Position numbers and translations under genes: made by a program
Origin: Thermoguttaceae bacterium
Lineage (GTDB): Bacteria; Planctomycetota; Planctomycetia; Pirellulales; Thermoguttaceae
Direction: 5' to 3'
Assembly: GCA_025060325.1 (NCBI GenBank)
Contig: JANXBW010000016.1
Coordinates: 46,839-110,838 of the forward strand
Length of the DNA stretch: 64,000 nt
The notes under the pieces: generated by a model
Database searches by the model: none
Told to the model about the DNA's origin: nothing
The model's input: the letters and a program-made list of their open reading frames with translations, nothing else
Shown here: piece after piece, positions 9,092 to 16,734 of the stretch
Layout of the letters: each line of letters opens with the position of its first letter
Numbering within the stretch: position 1 is the first letter of the stretch

Positions 9092-10537
9092 ATGAAAAGC
9101 TCCTTTAGACTCTTGCAGGTGGTGAGCTTGGTTCTTTGCACAATCCATATGGCGCGGGCGGAGGAAACCCATCGCACCGACTGGTTCTCCGCTGCCAAGT
9201 ACGGAGTATTTGTCCACTATCTTAATTCGGTGCAAAACGATCCGGAACATGTCGCCAGTTTGGGAAAGCACACCTCCTGGGATGAATGTGTCGCGGAATT
9301 CAATGTTGAGCTTTTTGCTCAACGGATGGCCGAGGCCGGCGCCGGTTATGTCATTTTTACCGCCATGCAGTTAGAGCGTTTTCTCATTGCCCCGAACGCC
9401 ACCTTCGATAAGCTAACGGGGTACCAACCTGGCGAGGCCTGTGCCACTCGGGATCTCATTGAGGAGCTTTACCAAGCCCTGGCTCGTCGGAACATCCCGC
9501 TCCTCCTTTACTGGACCGGCGACGGCCCGGCTCACGATCCTCAAGCAGCGGCAGCTCTTGGGTGCGGCACGCCTGTCTCGGAAGAATTCGTCCGTCGCTG
9601 GGCAGCAGTGGCAGCGGAATATGGCCGCCGGTATGGCTCAAAGATTAGAGGCTGGTGGGTAGACGGCTGCTATCCTTGGACCGGGTATGACGAGAAAAAA
9701 CTGGGCATACTGGCCGAGGGGCTCCGAGCCGGATTTCCGGACCGGATTATCGCACTGAACCCGGGCGTCCAAGACCGCGTTCGTCCCTACAGCACCCACG
9801 AGGACTTTACAACCGGTGAGCAAAATGTGTTTTTCGATCGGCCGATCGATCGATTCGTCAACGGCAAGCAGTGGCACATTCTCGCCCCCCTCGGCCGGAC
9901 GTGGGCTGAACCGGGCACTCAGCTTGGCAAGCGCCAGTTGGCTGAATACGTGTTTGCTGTAACCGCGGTGGGCGGGGTTGTCTCGATCGAGGTGCTTCTT
10001 TATCGCGACGGGGACCTTGACCGATCGCAGCTTGAGGTCCTCAAACCGCTGCGGGAGCGACTGGGACTTTATGAACAGCTTGCCCATGCCTGGCGTGAAG
10101 GAAAAGCAGTTCCGCCTCACAATAAAGCTTGGTGTAAGCCGGCAAGACTGCTTAATGTCGACGGACTGTATGCTCTCTTTCCTTCCGCGGAAGTCTTCCA
10201 TGCGTATTTAGGAGTAGACGGCAATCCGGATACCTTTGCCCAAGCAGGCGGCGAGTGGCCGTGGGCATTCGAGGTCGATCTCCTTCGACCCGAGACAATC
10301 CGCCGCATCGTCATCCAGTTCGGCCCCGGATATGCGACCGAGTACGAAGTGCTCACTTCCACCGACTTTGAAACTTGGACAACTTTAGCGCGCAAGACCG
10401 ACGGCAAAGGTGGCCGCGTCGAGTTTGAGATAAAGCCGATGAAAGCCCGGGTCATCCGTGTCCGCGGACTTCGCCCTGATGGCCCCAACCAAGAAGGAAC
10501 GCAAATGTCCATCGCGGAGCTACAGGTATTTGAGTAG
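9092..10537 (+). CDS. Exported GH29-like alpha-L-fucosidase with C-terminal F5/8-type domain
   Basis: A 481-residue protein with a signal peptide (residues 1-24, ending HMARA). The N-terminal domain starts TDWFSAAKYGVFVHY, matching the opening of GH29 barrels (WF..ak.GifvHw). It carries WWVDGCYPW, where D191 occupies the usual GH29 nucleophile position. The last 140 residues (from about 340) look like a discoidin or F5/8 type C beta-sandwich (RRIVIQFGPGYATEYEVLTS), often carbohydrate-binding. It probably removes fucose or a similar sugar from glycans outside the cytoplasm, but the substrate is inference. The general acid/base residue was not identified, so some members of this group may be divergent or inactive. 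The next gene starts 59 bp downstream. Confidence 0.75.
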   Translation: MKSSFRLLQVVSLVLCTIHMARAEETHRTDWFSAAKYGVFVHYLNSVQNDPEHVASLGKHTSWDECVAEFNVELFAQRMAEAGAGYVIFTAMQLERFLIAPNATFDKLTGYQPGEACATRDLIEELYQALARRNIPLLLYWTGDGPAHDPQAAAALGCGTPVSEEFVRRWAAVAAEYGRRYGSKIRGWWVDGCYPWTGYDEKKLGILAEGLRAGFPDRIIALNPGVQDRVRPYSTHEDFTTGEQNVFFDRPIDRFVNGKQWHILAPLGRTWAEPGTQLGKRQLAEYVFAVTAVGGVVSIEVLLYRDGDLDRSQLEVLKPLRERLGLYEQLAHAWREGKAVPPHNKAWCKPARLLNVDGLYALFPSAEVFHAYLGVDGNPDTFAQAGGEWPWAFEVDLLRPETIRRIVIQFGPGYATEYEVLTSTDFETWTTLARKTDGKGGRVEFEIKPMKARVIRVRGLRPDGPNQEGTQMSIAELQVFE

Positions 10538-10596
10538 AACCAGCGCTTGCTTTGCCCCGCTTGACGCGAGCGATACTCTTGCAAGGAGCCACACGG

Positions 10597-11094
10597 TTGG
10601 ACGAACTTCGCTTGCCGGCCTGGGCGCTCTTTCCAGCAATAGCCGGACGATCAGCCGCGTGTCTTTCCCGAGCTTCGTTATGGGCATGCTGCCGTGACGC
10701 ACTCTGGCTAGCAAGCCTCCGGAGGTCGCTCCCGCAACAAGTGAACATTCTGCCAGCAGAATCAATTGCTGATCTGTTGGGGGTCCTTCGGTCATCCGGG
10801 CCACTCTTTTTTGTTTACCAGTGGCAGGCAGAGTCGCTGGAAGAGTTCACCCGCTTGGCCAGTAGCGTGGCCGGTCGCCCTTGGCCCACCGGTTTTGCTG
10901 TCGTCGGACGAGGTTTTTCCCCCGGACAACTGATGACTCTGCGGGCTTTCGGCGCGTGGGAGGTAGTGTCCAGCCCGCGAAACATGGCGGTTTTGGCCCG
11001 GGTGATCGTCCGCTTTTTCCAAAAAGCCCCGTGGTGGTCCTGGCCGGAGCGGTCCCTTTCTCCCGTGCACCTGCCTTGGCAAGAGCGGTTGTAA
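10597..11094 (+). CDS. Conserved-looking protein of unknown function
   Basis: 165 residues from a TTG at 10597, chosen because AAGGAG lies eight bases upstream (10583-10588); an earlier in-frame TTG at 10552 lacks such a site. The protein alternates hydrophobic strands and amphipathic helices, for example PLFFVYQWQAESLEEFTRL, TGFAVVGRGFSP and TLRAFGAWEVVSSPRNMAVL. This pattern resembles a small alpha/beta fold such as a receiver domain, but I see no acidic pocket or phosphorylation aspartate, so I do not assign it. It follows the GH29-like gene by 59 bp and may be cotranscribed. Confidence 0.5.
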   Translation: MDELRLPAWALFPAIAGRSAACLSRASLWACCRDALWLASLRRSLPQQVNILPAESIADLLGVLRSSGPLFFVYQWQAESLEEFTRLASSVAGRPWPTGFAVVGRGFSPGQLMTLRAFGAWEVVSSPRNMAVLARVIVRFFQKAPWWSWPERSLSPVHLPWQERL

Positions 11095-11963
11095 ACTTCT
11101 TCCCCAGGAATAGTTGCGGTTGAGGGTCCCCGTTTGCCCCAAAACCATGGGGTCAAGTGGCTCCCCCGGAAACCATCCGAGGAGGAATTGCCCCGGCCAA
11201 CACAAAGATCTTTGCTTGCTTTTTTAGTAAAAGCCAATCGCTTGCCGCCTATTCGCCTGCAAGTCTTTATTCCGCAGCGAACCTATGGTCTTACAGGAAG
11301 GCAAACGATACTGGTCCTTTGACTTGTTGGTACTTCCGATCGGCAGGGCGGCGCATGTCCGCATTCCCTACGGCGGGGTAAGATATATCGACTCCCTTGA
11401 CCGGCGAAAGTGCCCTTTGCAAGGCAGGCAGGTTTTTTCGGCCACACCAAGCCGGTCCGTCTTGGTGGGGAGAGGCTGAAACCGTAGGGATAACGGGGGC
11501 CAAAGTGCGGCGGCGGATCCTCAGTTGCGCCCGGGCCAGCAATCTGCCCCTGAAAGGCCCCTTGGCAAGAGAGCTTCCGGCAATTGCGCGGAAAGGGACG
11601 AGGTATTTCGGCCGCTAGACCGCCAGGGTCGTCCTCGTCACCTAACCCGGAGAAAGCAGCCGGAGATCAAAGCTGGAAAAGAATTCGCGGCAACCGAATA
11701 GCGCGCTAACCGAGCGGGCATTATCCGGCTCGGAGTGTTTGCCGGCTTGCGCCCCGCGATTTTGCGGGGATAGCCCGAAAAGTGGTGCTCGGAAAAAGCT
11801 CCCGGTTTAGCTCGCATGGGCAAAATTAATCGGCACGGTTGCGCAGCTGGGTACGGCTTGCGGCCTTGCTCGACCCGGCAAACCGCCGATCGAGCCGTTA
11901 TGAGTCAACCGTAGCTACCCGTCTTGGCAAGATTCATCAACAAAAGGTTTTGCGGATAGGACG
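11095..11963. other. 870-bp intergenic gap
   Basis: No convincing gene. It contains a GC-rich hairpin (CCCCGC/GCGGGG with a 6-nt AT-rich loop, about 11752-11769) without a T tract, and one copy of the CCGGCAA heptamer (11875-11881). It holds the upstream region of the Mrp gene. Confidence 0.45.
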
Positions 11964-13040
11964 ATGGATTCGCTTAGCACCCAGGAGATCAACCGACTCC
12001 TCGACGAATTCGCTGATCCGGAAACTGGCCGGGGACTTGTTCGCGAGGGCCAGGTGCGGGCGATCACTGTGCATGATCGTTCCCTCCAAGTGGAAGTTGG
12101 CTTTTCGCGATTGGTGGCCCCGCTGTGGGCGGATCTTGCCCGCCGCCTGGAAGGACATTTGTCCTCTCGCTTGGGCAATCAGTGGACAATCCGTGTAAAC
12201 GTGGCCGAGCACCCTCGACCGGCGCAAAAACTTGAACCGATCGGTCTGGCCGCCAAAGCCGTTGTCGCAATTGGCTCGGGCAAGGGAGGTGTGGGCAAAA
12301 GCACAGTGACAGTCCTTTTGGCCTACGGGCTTAGGCGAGCGGGGGCTCATGTGGCCATTTTGGATGCCGACGTTTTCGGCCCAAGCATTCCCCACTTGCT
12401 CGGAGCAAGTGACCGACCCACAGTTGTCGACAATAAGATTATCCCCGTGCTGGTGAACGATGTGCCCATTCTCTCCATGGGGCTTTTAGTTCCCGAGAGG
12501 GAGGCGGTCATTTGGCGAGGTCCCATGGTCCACAATGTCCTGATGCAATTCCTGCGGGATACCAATTGGGGTGAACTTGATTATCTGCTTGTCGACATGC
12601 CGCCCGGCACAGGCGATGTGGCGATCTCCCTTTCTCAACTGGTGCCCCTCACCGGCGCGGTGGTTGTCTGTACGCCGCAGGACCTTGCCCTCTTGGATGC
12701 GGTCAAAGCAGTGACCATGTTCCGGCGCGTCAATGTGGAAGTGCTTGGGATGGTCGAGAACATGAGCTACTTTATCTGCCCAGGGTGCGGAAGCCGGCAT
12801 GAAATCTTCGGTCACGGCGGCGCCCGAAGTAAGGCCACCGAACTGGGGATCCCATTTCTGGGCGAAATCCCGCTGCACGTAGACATTCGTGTACGGGGCG
12901 ATAGCGGCCAGGTGCTTGCTTGCCTGGATGATCCACGGGTCAGCCCCGCCATTGAGAACCTGACCAAGCGACTGGTGGAAGAGGTAATCAACGAAAGGCG
13001 GCGCCGGCCGGTATTGCGGCAGCTTACGGTGATCCATTAA
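11964..13040 (+). CDS. Mrp/NBP35-family iron-sulfur carrier ATPase
   Basis: 358 residues. An N-terminal MIP18/DUF59-type domain (about 1-90, STQEINRLLDEFADPETGR) precedes a deviant Walker A P-loop, GSGKGGVGKS (104-113), diagnostic of the Mrp/MinD group. Then come DADVFGPSIPHLLG, the Walker B-like VDMPPGTGDV, and a C-terminal C272-P-G-C275 motif that in this family binds a bridging 4Fe-4S cluster between subunits. The protein probably assembles or transfers Fe-S clusters in the cytosol. Length and architecture match ApbC/Mrp homologues with a DUF59 head. It is followed by the hflK-hflC genes 195 bp downstream on the same strand. Confidence 0.92.
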   Translation: MDSLSTQEINRLLDEFADPETGRGLVREGQVRAITVHDRSLQVEVGFSRLVAPLWADLARRLEGHLSSRLGNQWTIRVNVAEHPRPAQKLEPIGLAAKAVVAIGSGKGGVGKSTVTVLLAYGLRRAGAHVAILDADVFGPSIPHLLGASDRPTVVDNKIIPVLVNDVPILSMGLLVPEREAVIWRGPMVHNVLMQFLRDTNWGELDYLLVDMPPGTGDVAISLSQLVPLTGAVVVCTPQDLALLDAVKAVTMFRRVNVEVLGMVENMSYFICPGCGSRHEIFGHGGARSKATELGIPFLGEIPLHVDIRVRGDSGQVLACLDDPRVSPAIENLTKRLVEEVINERRRRPVLRQLTVIH

Positions 13041-13235
13041 CCGAGCCTCCCAGGGCCGGTCGAGGGCGCACGGCACCGGCCGGTCGGTGCTTCGCAGTCT
13101 GAGGCAAAAAGCGTCCGGACTTGGGAATGGCACGAACAATGCCCTGTTGACGATTTGAGCTTCTTGCCCCCGCAGAATAAGGCGGTAACCTCGGTTTTAG
13201 AGCCTGGGGCGCATACCCAATAAGGAGGAAGACGG

Positions 13236-14231
13236 ATGGCCCGGCGGGTCTTTCGCGATTTTCCCGTCTCTGATGTTCAGGAATTTCCTTGGATGATGGC
13301 CATGGGCTGGATTGCCGTGGTTGTGCTTGCCACCGCAGTGCTTTACATCATTTTTGACGGATTTTATACCGTGGATGCTCACGAGCGGGCGGTGGTGTTG
13401 CGGTTCGGCAAATTCCGCCCACCGATCGTCGAACCTGGCCTACGTTTTAAAATTCCTGTTGTTGACGAAGTGATCAAGGTCAGTGTTGCCGAAAATAGCC
13501 TCCGCCTGCCTTTCGGGCAACCGCAACGGGGCGAAGCCGCAGAGGAAGAGTCGACGTTAATGCTCACCGGCGATCTCAACGCCGCCTCGGTGGAATGGAC
13601 CATCCAGTGGAAAGTGGAAAGTCCGGAGAAATTTGTCTTCCGTTTTTACCAACCCAACGACCCGCAGTACGCCGAGCGGGTTATTCGGGCTGTGGCCGAA
13701 AGTGTCATGAACCGCCTCGTGGGCGATTACTCAATTGACGAAGTGTTGACGGAAAAGCGCTCGGAGATCGCCCACATGGCCCGGGAGGCGACCCAACAGA
13801 TCCTCGATTCCTATGACTGCGGGGTGGTTATCCGCGACTTGCAGATGCAGCGGGTCCGGCCACCGGAACGTGTCCGCCCGGCATTCGAAGAGGTCAACGC
13901 CTCGCTCCAAAAACGCGAACAACTCGAAAACGAAGCCAAGAAAGAGCGCAACGAACGGCTGCCCATCGCCCTGGCCGAACGCGACAAGCTCATCCGCGAA
14001 GCGGAAGGCTACGCCCAGCGGCGCCGGGCGGAAGCTCAGGGCGAAATTGCCGCCCTTCTTGCCCAGTATCGGCAATACCAAAAAGCTCCGGAAGAGACGA
14101 GGCGGCGGCTTTACCTGGAAACAATGGAAGAAGTTCTAAGCCGCGTACAAGTCCAGATCGTCGTTGACGAAAATCTTCGCCAAGCGGTCTTGCCTCTGCT
14201 TTCGCTCCCGACTGATACCAAATCAAACTAA
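13236..14231 (+). CDS. hflK: HflK-like SPFH membrane protein
   Basis: 331 residues with one N-terminal transmembrane segment (about 20-42), then a band-7/SPFH domain beginning GFYTVDAHERAVVLRFGKF, and a long charged coiled-coil (about 215-300, rich in E, K, R, Q). It is paired with an HflC-like gene 136 bp downstream, as expected for the HflKC complex that encloses and modulates the FtsH protease. An AAGGAGG ribosome site lies just before the ATG. Another SPFH family (stomatin-like) is possible, but the pairing and order favour HflK. Confidence 0.85.
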   Translation: MARRVFRDFPVSDVQEFPWMMAMGWIAVVVLATAVLYIIFDGFYTVDAHERAVVLRFGKFRPPIVEPGLRFKIPVVDEVIKVSVAENSLRLPFGQPQRGEAAEEESTLMLTGDLNAASVEWTIQWKVESPEKFVFRFYQPNDPQYAERVIRAVAESVMNRLVGDYSIDEVLTEKRSEIAHMAREATQQILDSYDCGVVIRDLQMQRVRPPERVRPAFEEVNASLQKREQLENEAKKERNERLPIALAERDKLIREAEGYAQRRRAEAQGEIAALLAQYRQYQKAPEETRRRLYLETMEEVLSRVQVQIVVDENLRQAVLPLLSLPTDTKSN

Positions 14232-14367
14232 ACATGTTGCCAGCTATGATTGCTTCATAAAGGAAACCAACTTAGCACGTTTACGATGCCGAGCATATTT
14301 CCCGTTTGGGAAGCGGGAGTCACCTGGGCAAAGAACCAAGGCGGCTAAGCTCTCCAGGGGATAAGTT

Positions 14368-15498
14368 ATGACGCGACTATTTCCGGCCATTATCACCCTT
14401 GCGATTGTCGTGGTGGTGCTCTGGATTCTTCTGACCAATGTGCTCTTTACTGTTGACGAAAGGGAGCTAGCGGTCGTTCTTCAATTCGGCGAACCTGTGG
14501 CGGGCTATACCGAGCCGGGGCTGAAATGGAAACTTCCATTTATCCAACAAGTGGAGCGGCTCCCCAAAACCTACCAATTTTGGCTGGGTACTGGCCGCGA
14601 AATTCTCGTCGATGTCCCCACTGCCGACGGGAAAAAGGTAGAGGTGACCCTGTGGGCCATTTGGCGGATTACCGATCCGATTCGCTTTATCCAAGAGTTG
14701 CGGACCGTTAGTAACGCCGAACAGCGTATCAAAGATTTCGTCCGCAGCGAGGTTCGCGATGTGATCACGGCCCATAACCTCATCGAGGTTGTCCGCAGCA
14801 CAAACCGCAAGTTGACGTACACGCTTCAGGTGGAAGCTCCTGTTCAGGTGGGTGGGGACGGAGCACTTCGGCCGGAAGCGCCTTCCCCCAACCCCCAAGA
14901 AACTGTTATCACGCCGCTTCAGCCCGGGGTGACGGAGACTGTGCGGCTGGGACGGCAAAAGCTAGTCGAACAAGCCAAGGCCGGCGTTCAGCAGACATTG
15001 GGGCGCGATTCCCAAGGCCGAAATATCAGTCGCGGTATCGAGCTTGTCGACCTGGGCATTGCCCGCATCGACTTTGTCCCCGCAGTTCAGGAAGCAGCAT
15101 TTCGCCGGCTGATTGCTTTCCTGGAATCGGTAGCTGCCTACTATGTCAACGAGGGCCAGCGCCGTAAGCAAGAGATCCTCAATTTAACTAACTACGAAGT
15201 GGAAAAAATTTTGGGCGACGGCAAACGGGAGGCCAATCGCATCCGCGGCGAAGTTGAAGCCGAGGTCATCCAGATGTATGCTGAGGCTATTCGCGAAATG
15301 GGCGAATTCTACCAGTTCGTCCGCACCCTTGAAGTGTACAAGAAAGCCATCGGACCGAATACCCGCCTGGTGGTGACGACTGATTCGGACATATTCAGTT
15401 TCTTCCGCCGGCTGTCGGAAGGACCAAAGCTCCCCGTGGCTAGCGCTGTTGGTCAAGCGCCGGTGACCACGCCCACTGGCGCTTCCTCCCCGCCATGA
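14368..15498 (+). CDS. hflC: HflC-like SPFH membrane protein
   Basis: 376 residues with a single N-terminal membrane anchor (about 4-26), then FTVDERELAVVLQFGEPVAGYTEPGLKWKLP split across the SPFH core. A proline-rich insertion (about residues 155-190) interrupts the domain in the position where many HflC proteins are variable. The C-terminal helix region reaches VVTTDSDIFSFF, typical of HflC ends, followed by a short low-complexity tail. It acts with the upstream HflK-like protein in the membrane. No ftsH gene is in the window. Confidence 0.85.
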   Translation: MTRLFPAIITLAIVVVVLWILLTNVLFTVDERELAVVLQFGEPVAGYTEPGLKWKLPFIQQVERLPKTYQFWLGTGREILVDVPTADGKKVEVTLWAIWRITDPIRFIQELRTVSNAEQRIKDFVRSEVRDVITAHNLIEVVRSTNRKLTYTLQVEAPVQVGGDGALRPEAPSPNPQETVITPLQPGVTETVRLGRQKLVEQAKAGVQQTLGRDSQGRNISRGIELVDLGIARIDFVPAVQEAAFRRLIAFLESVAAYYVNEGQRRKQEILNLTNYEVEKILGDGKREANRIRGEVEAEVIQMYAEAIREMGEFYQFVRTLEVYKKAIGPNTRLVVTTDSDIFSFFRRLSEGPKLPVASAVGQAPVTTPTGASSPP

Positions 15499-15650
15499 GG
15501 GCCCACCTAGGAAAGCCAATGCCTACCGACAGCCCTTTGCCCGACGCAATCGCTCTCGGCGACAAAGGGGCAAACCACTCGGTTCAAGGCCGAGGATCGC
15601 TGTCGCCACAGTCAGTCTCCCCTTCGACCCTTACCATGAGGAGCCAGATT

Positions 15651-16709
15651 ATGAGCCATCGCCGGTTAGTAAGCGCCGCTCAGGAGGTTGCAGCCGCACA
15701 GGTCTTCGTTCTTCTGAGCGCTGGCATCGCCCTTTGGGCATCAGGATCAGTTAGCCCGGCTGAGGAGTTACCGGAAGGTCCTGGACTTGCCGCTCAATAC
15801 CCGGGCGATCGGGGGATTGCCCAGGATCCTAACGTTGTGTTTGCGGAGGATTTCGAAGCGGAGGAGATTACCGAAGTCCTTCGCCGGTGGACAGATGCGC
15901 GCAATCCCAAGGAATCACCGCTGCGGCTGGCGGAGGATGTTCCCCCGGGAAGTGCCGGCAACCGCAGCATCCTGATGACGGCCGTGCCAGCGGTCAACAC
16001 GGGCTCCCACTTGTATAAGAGATTACCCCAGGAATTGGATACCGTTTTTGCCCGTTTTTACGTCAAGTTTCCCAAACCTGCCGGTTATATCCACCACTTT
16101 GTGACGATCGGTGGCTATCGGCCAGCAACCAATTGGCCTCAAGGCGGAGCGGGGACTCGTCCCCGGGGCGATGACCGCATCACGGTGGGAATCGAGCCTT
16201 TTGGGTTTTCCGGGAAATATCCGCCCCCTGGCCTATGGAACTTTTACGTGTACTGGCACGAGATGAAAATCTCGGCAGACGGGCGCTATTGGGGCAATGG
16301 TCTGCAGCCCGCCTCCGATCAGCCTGTGCCCGTAGACAAATGGCAGTGCGTGGAGGTGATGATTCGCCTTAATAGTGGGCCGGATGCCTCCGACGGAGAC
16401 CTTGCCCTTTGGCTTGACGGCAAGTTGGTGGCACATTTCCGCAAGGGTGCACCGCGCGGGCCGTGGACCGGGCTAGGCTTTCGCCTCTTGCGGGAAGGAG
16501 GGACGCCCTTTGAAGGATTCAATTGGCGGACCGACCCAGCTCTAAAGATCAATTTCTTTTGGCTTTTGCACTATGTCACGCCGGAGGCACTGCGACGTAA
16601 TAAAGTAACCGATTTGAAAGCGGAAAATCGTGTGCTTTTCGACCAGATTGTTGTCTCTCGGCGATACGTGGGACCAATCGTGCCGATTTCGTCGACATCG
16701 GCAAAATAG
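15651..16709 (+). CDS. Exported LamG/concanavalin-like protein of unknown function
   Basis: 352 residues starting at the ATG at 15651, which has GAGGAG seven bases upstream and gives a clean signal peptide (about 1-38, ending SVSPAEE). An earlier in-frame ATG at 15495 would bury that signal. The mature part opens NVVFAEDFEAEE and contains WQCVEVMIRLNS and LALWLDGKLVAHF, typical strands of a concanavalin A-like (LamG or polysaccharide lyase-type) jelly roll. It probably binds or acts on extracellular polysaccharide; no catalytic residues can be named. The stop is 25 bp from the next start, so the two genes are probably cotranscribed. Confidence 0.7.
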   Translation: MSHRRLVSAAQEVAAAQVFVLLSAGIALWASGSVSPAEELPEGPGLAAQYPGDRGIAQDPNVVFAEDFEAEEITEVLRRWTDARNPKESPLRLAEDVPPGSAGNRSILMTAVPAVNTGSHLYKRLPQELDTVFARFYVKFPKPAGYIHHFVTIGGYRPATNWPQGGAGTRPRGDDRITVGIEPFGFSGKYPPPGLWNFYVYWHEMKISADGRYWGNGLQPASDQPVPVDKWQCVEVMIRLNSGPDASDGDLALWLDGKLVAHFRKGAPRGPWTGLGFRLLREGGTPFEGFNWRTDPALKINFFWLLHYVTPEALRRNKVTDLKAENRVLFDQIVVSRRYVGPIVPISSTSAK

Positions 16710-16734
16710 GTCTAAGGAGCTCCCGCGCGCACCG

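Noticed and set aside
11752..11769. CCCCGC/GCGGGG hairpin followed by ATA, like an E. coli-type repeat core
   Set aside because: The loop is 6 nt and AT-rich and the stem does not match the local array repeat. A simple GC hairpin is enough to explain it.
13073..13090. GCACCG/CGGTGC hairpin after the Mrp gene
   Set aside because: Short 6-bp stem without a T tract. Not convincing as a terminator.
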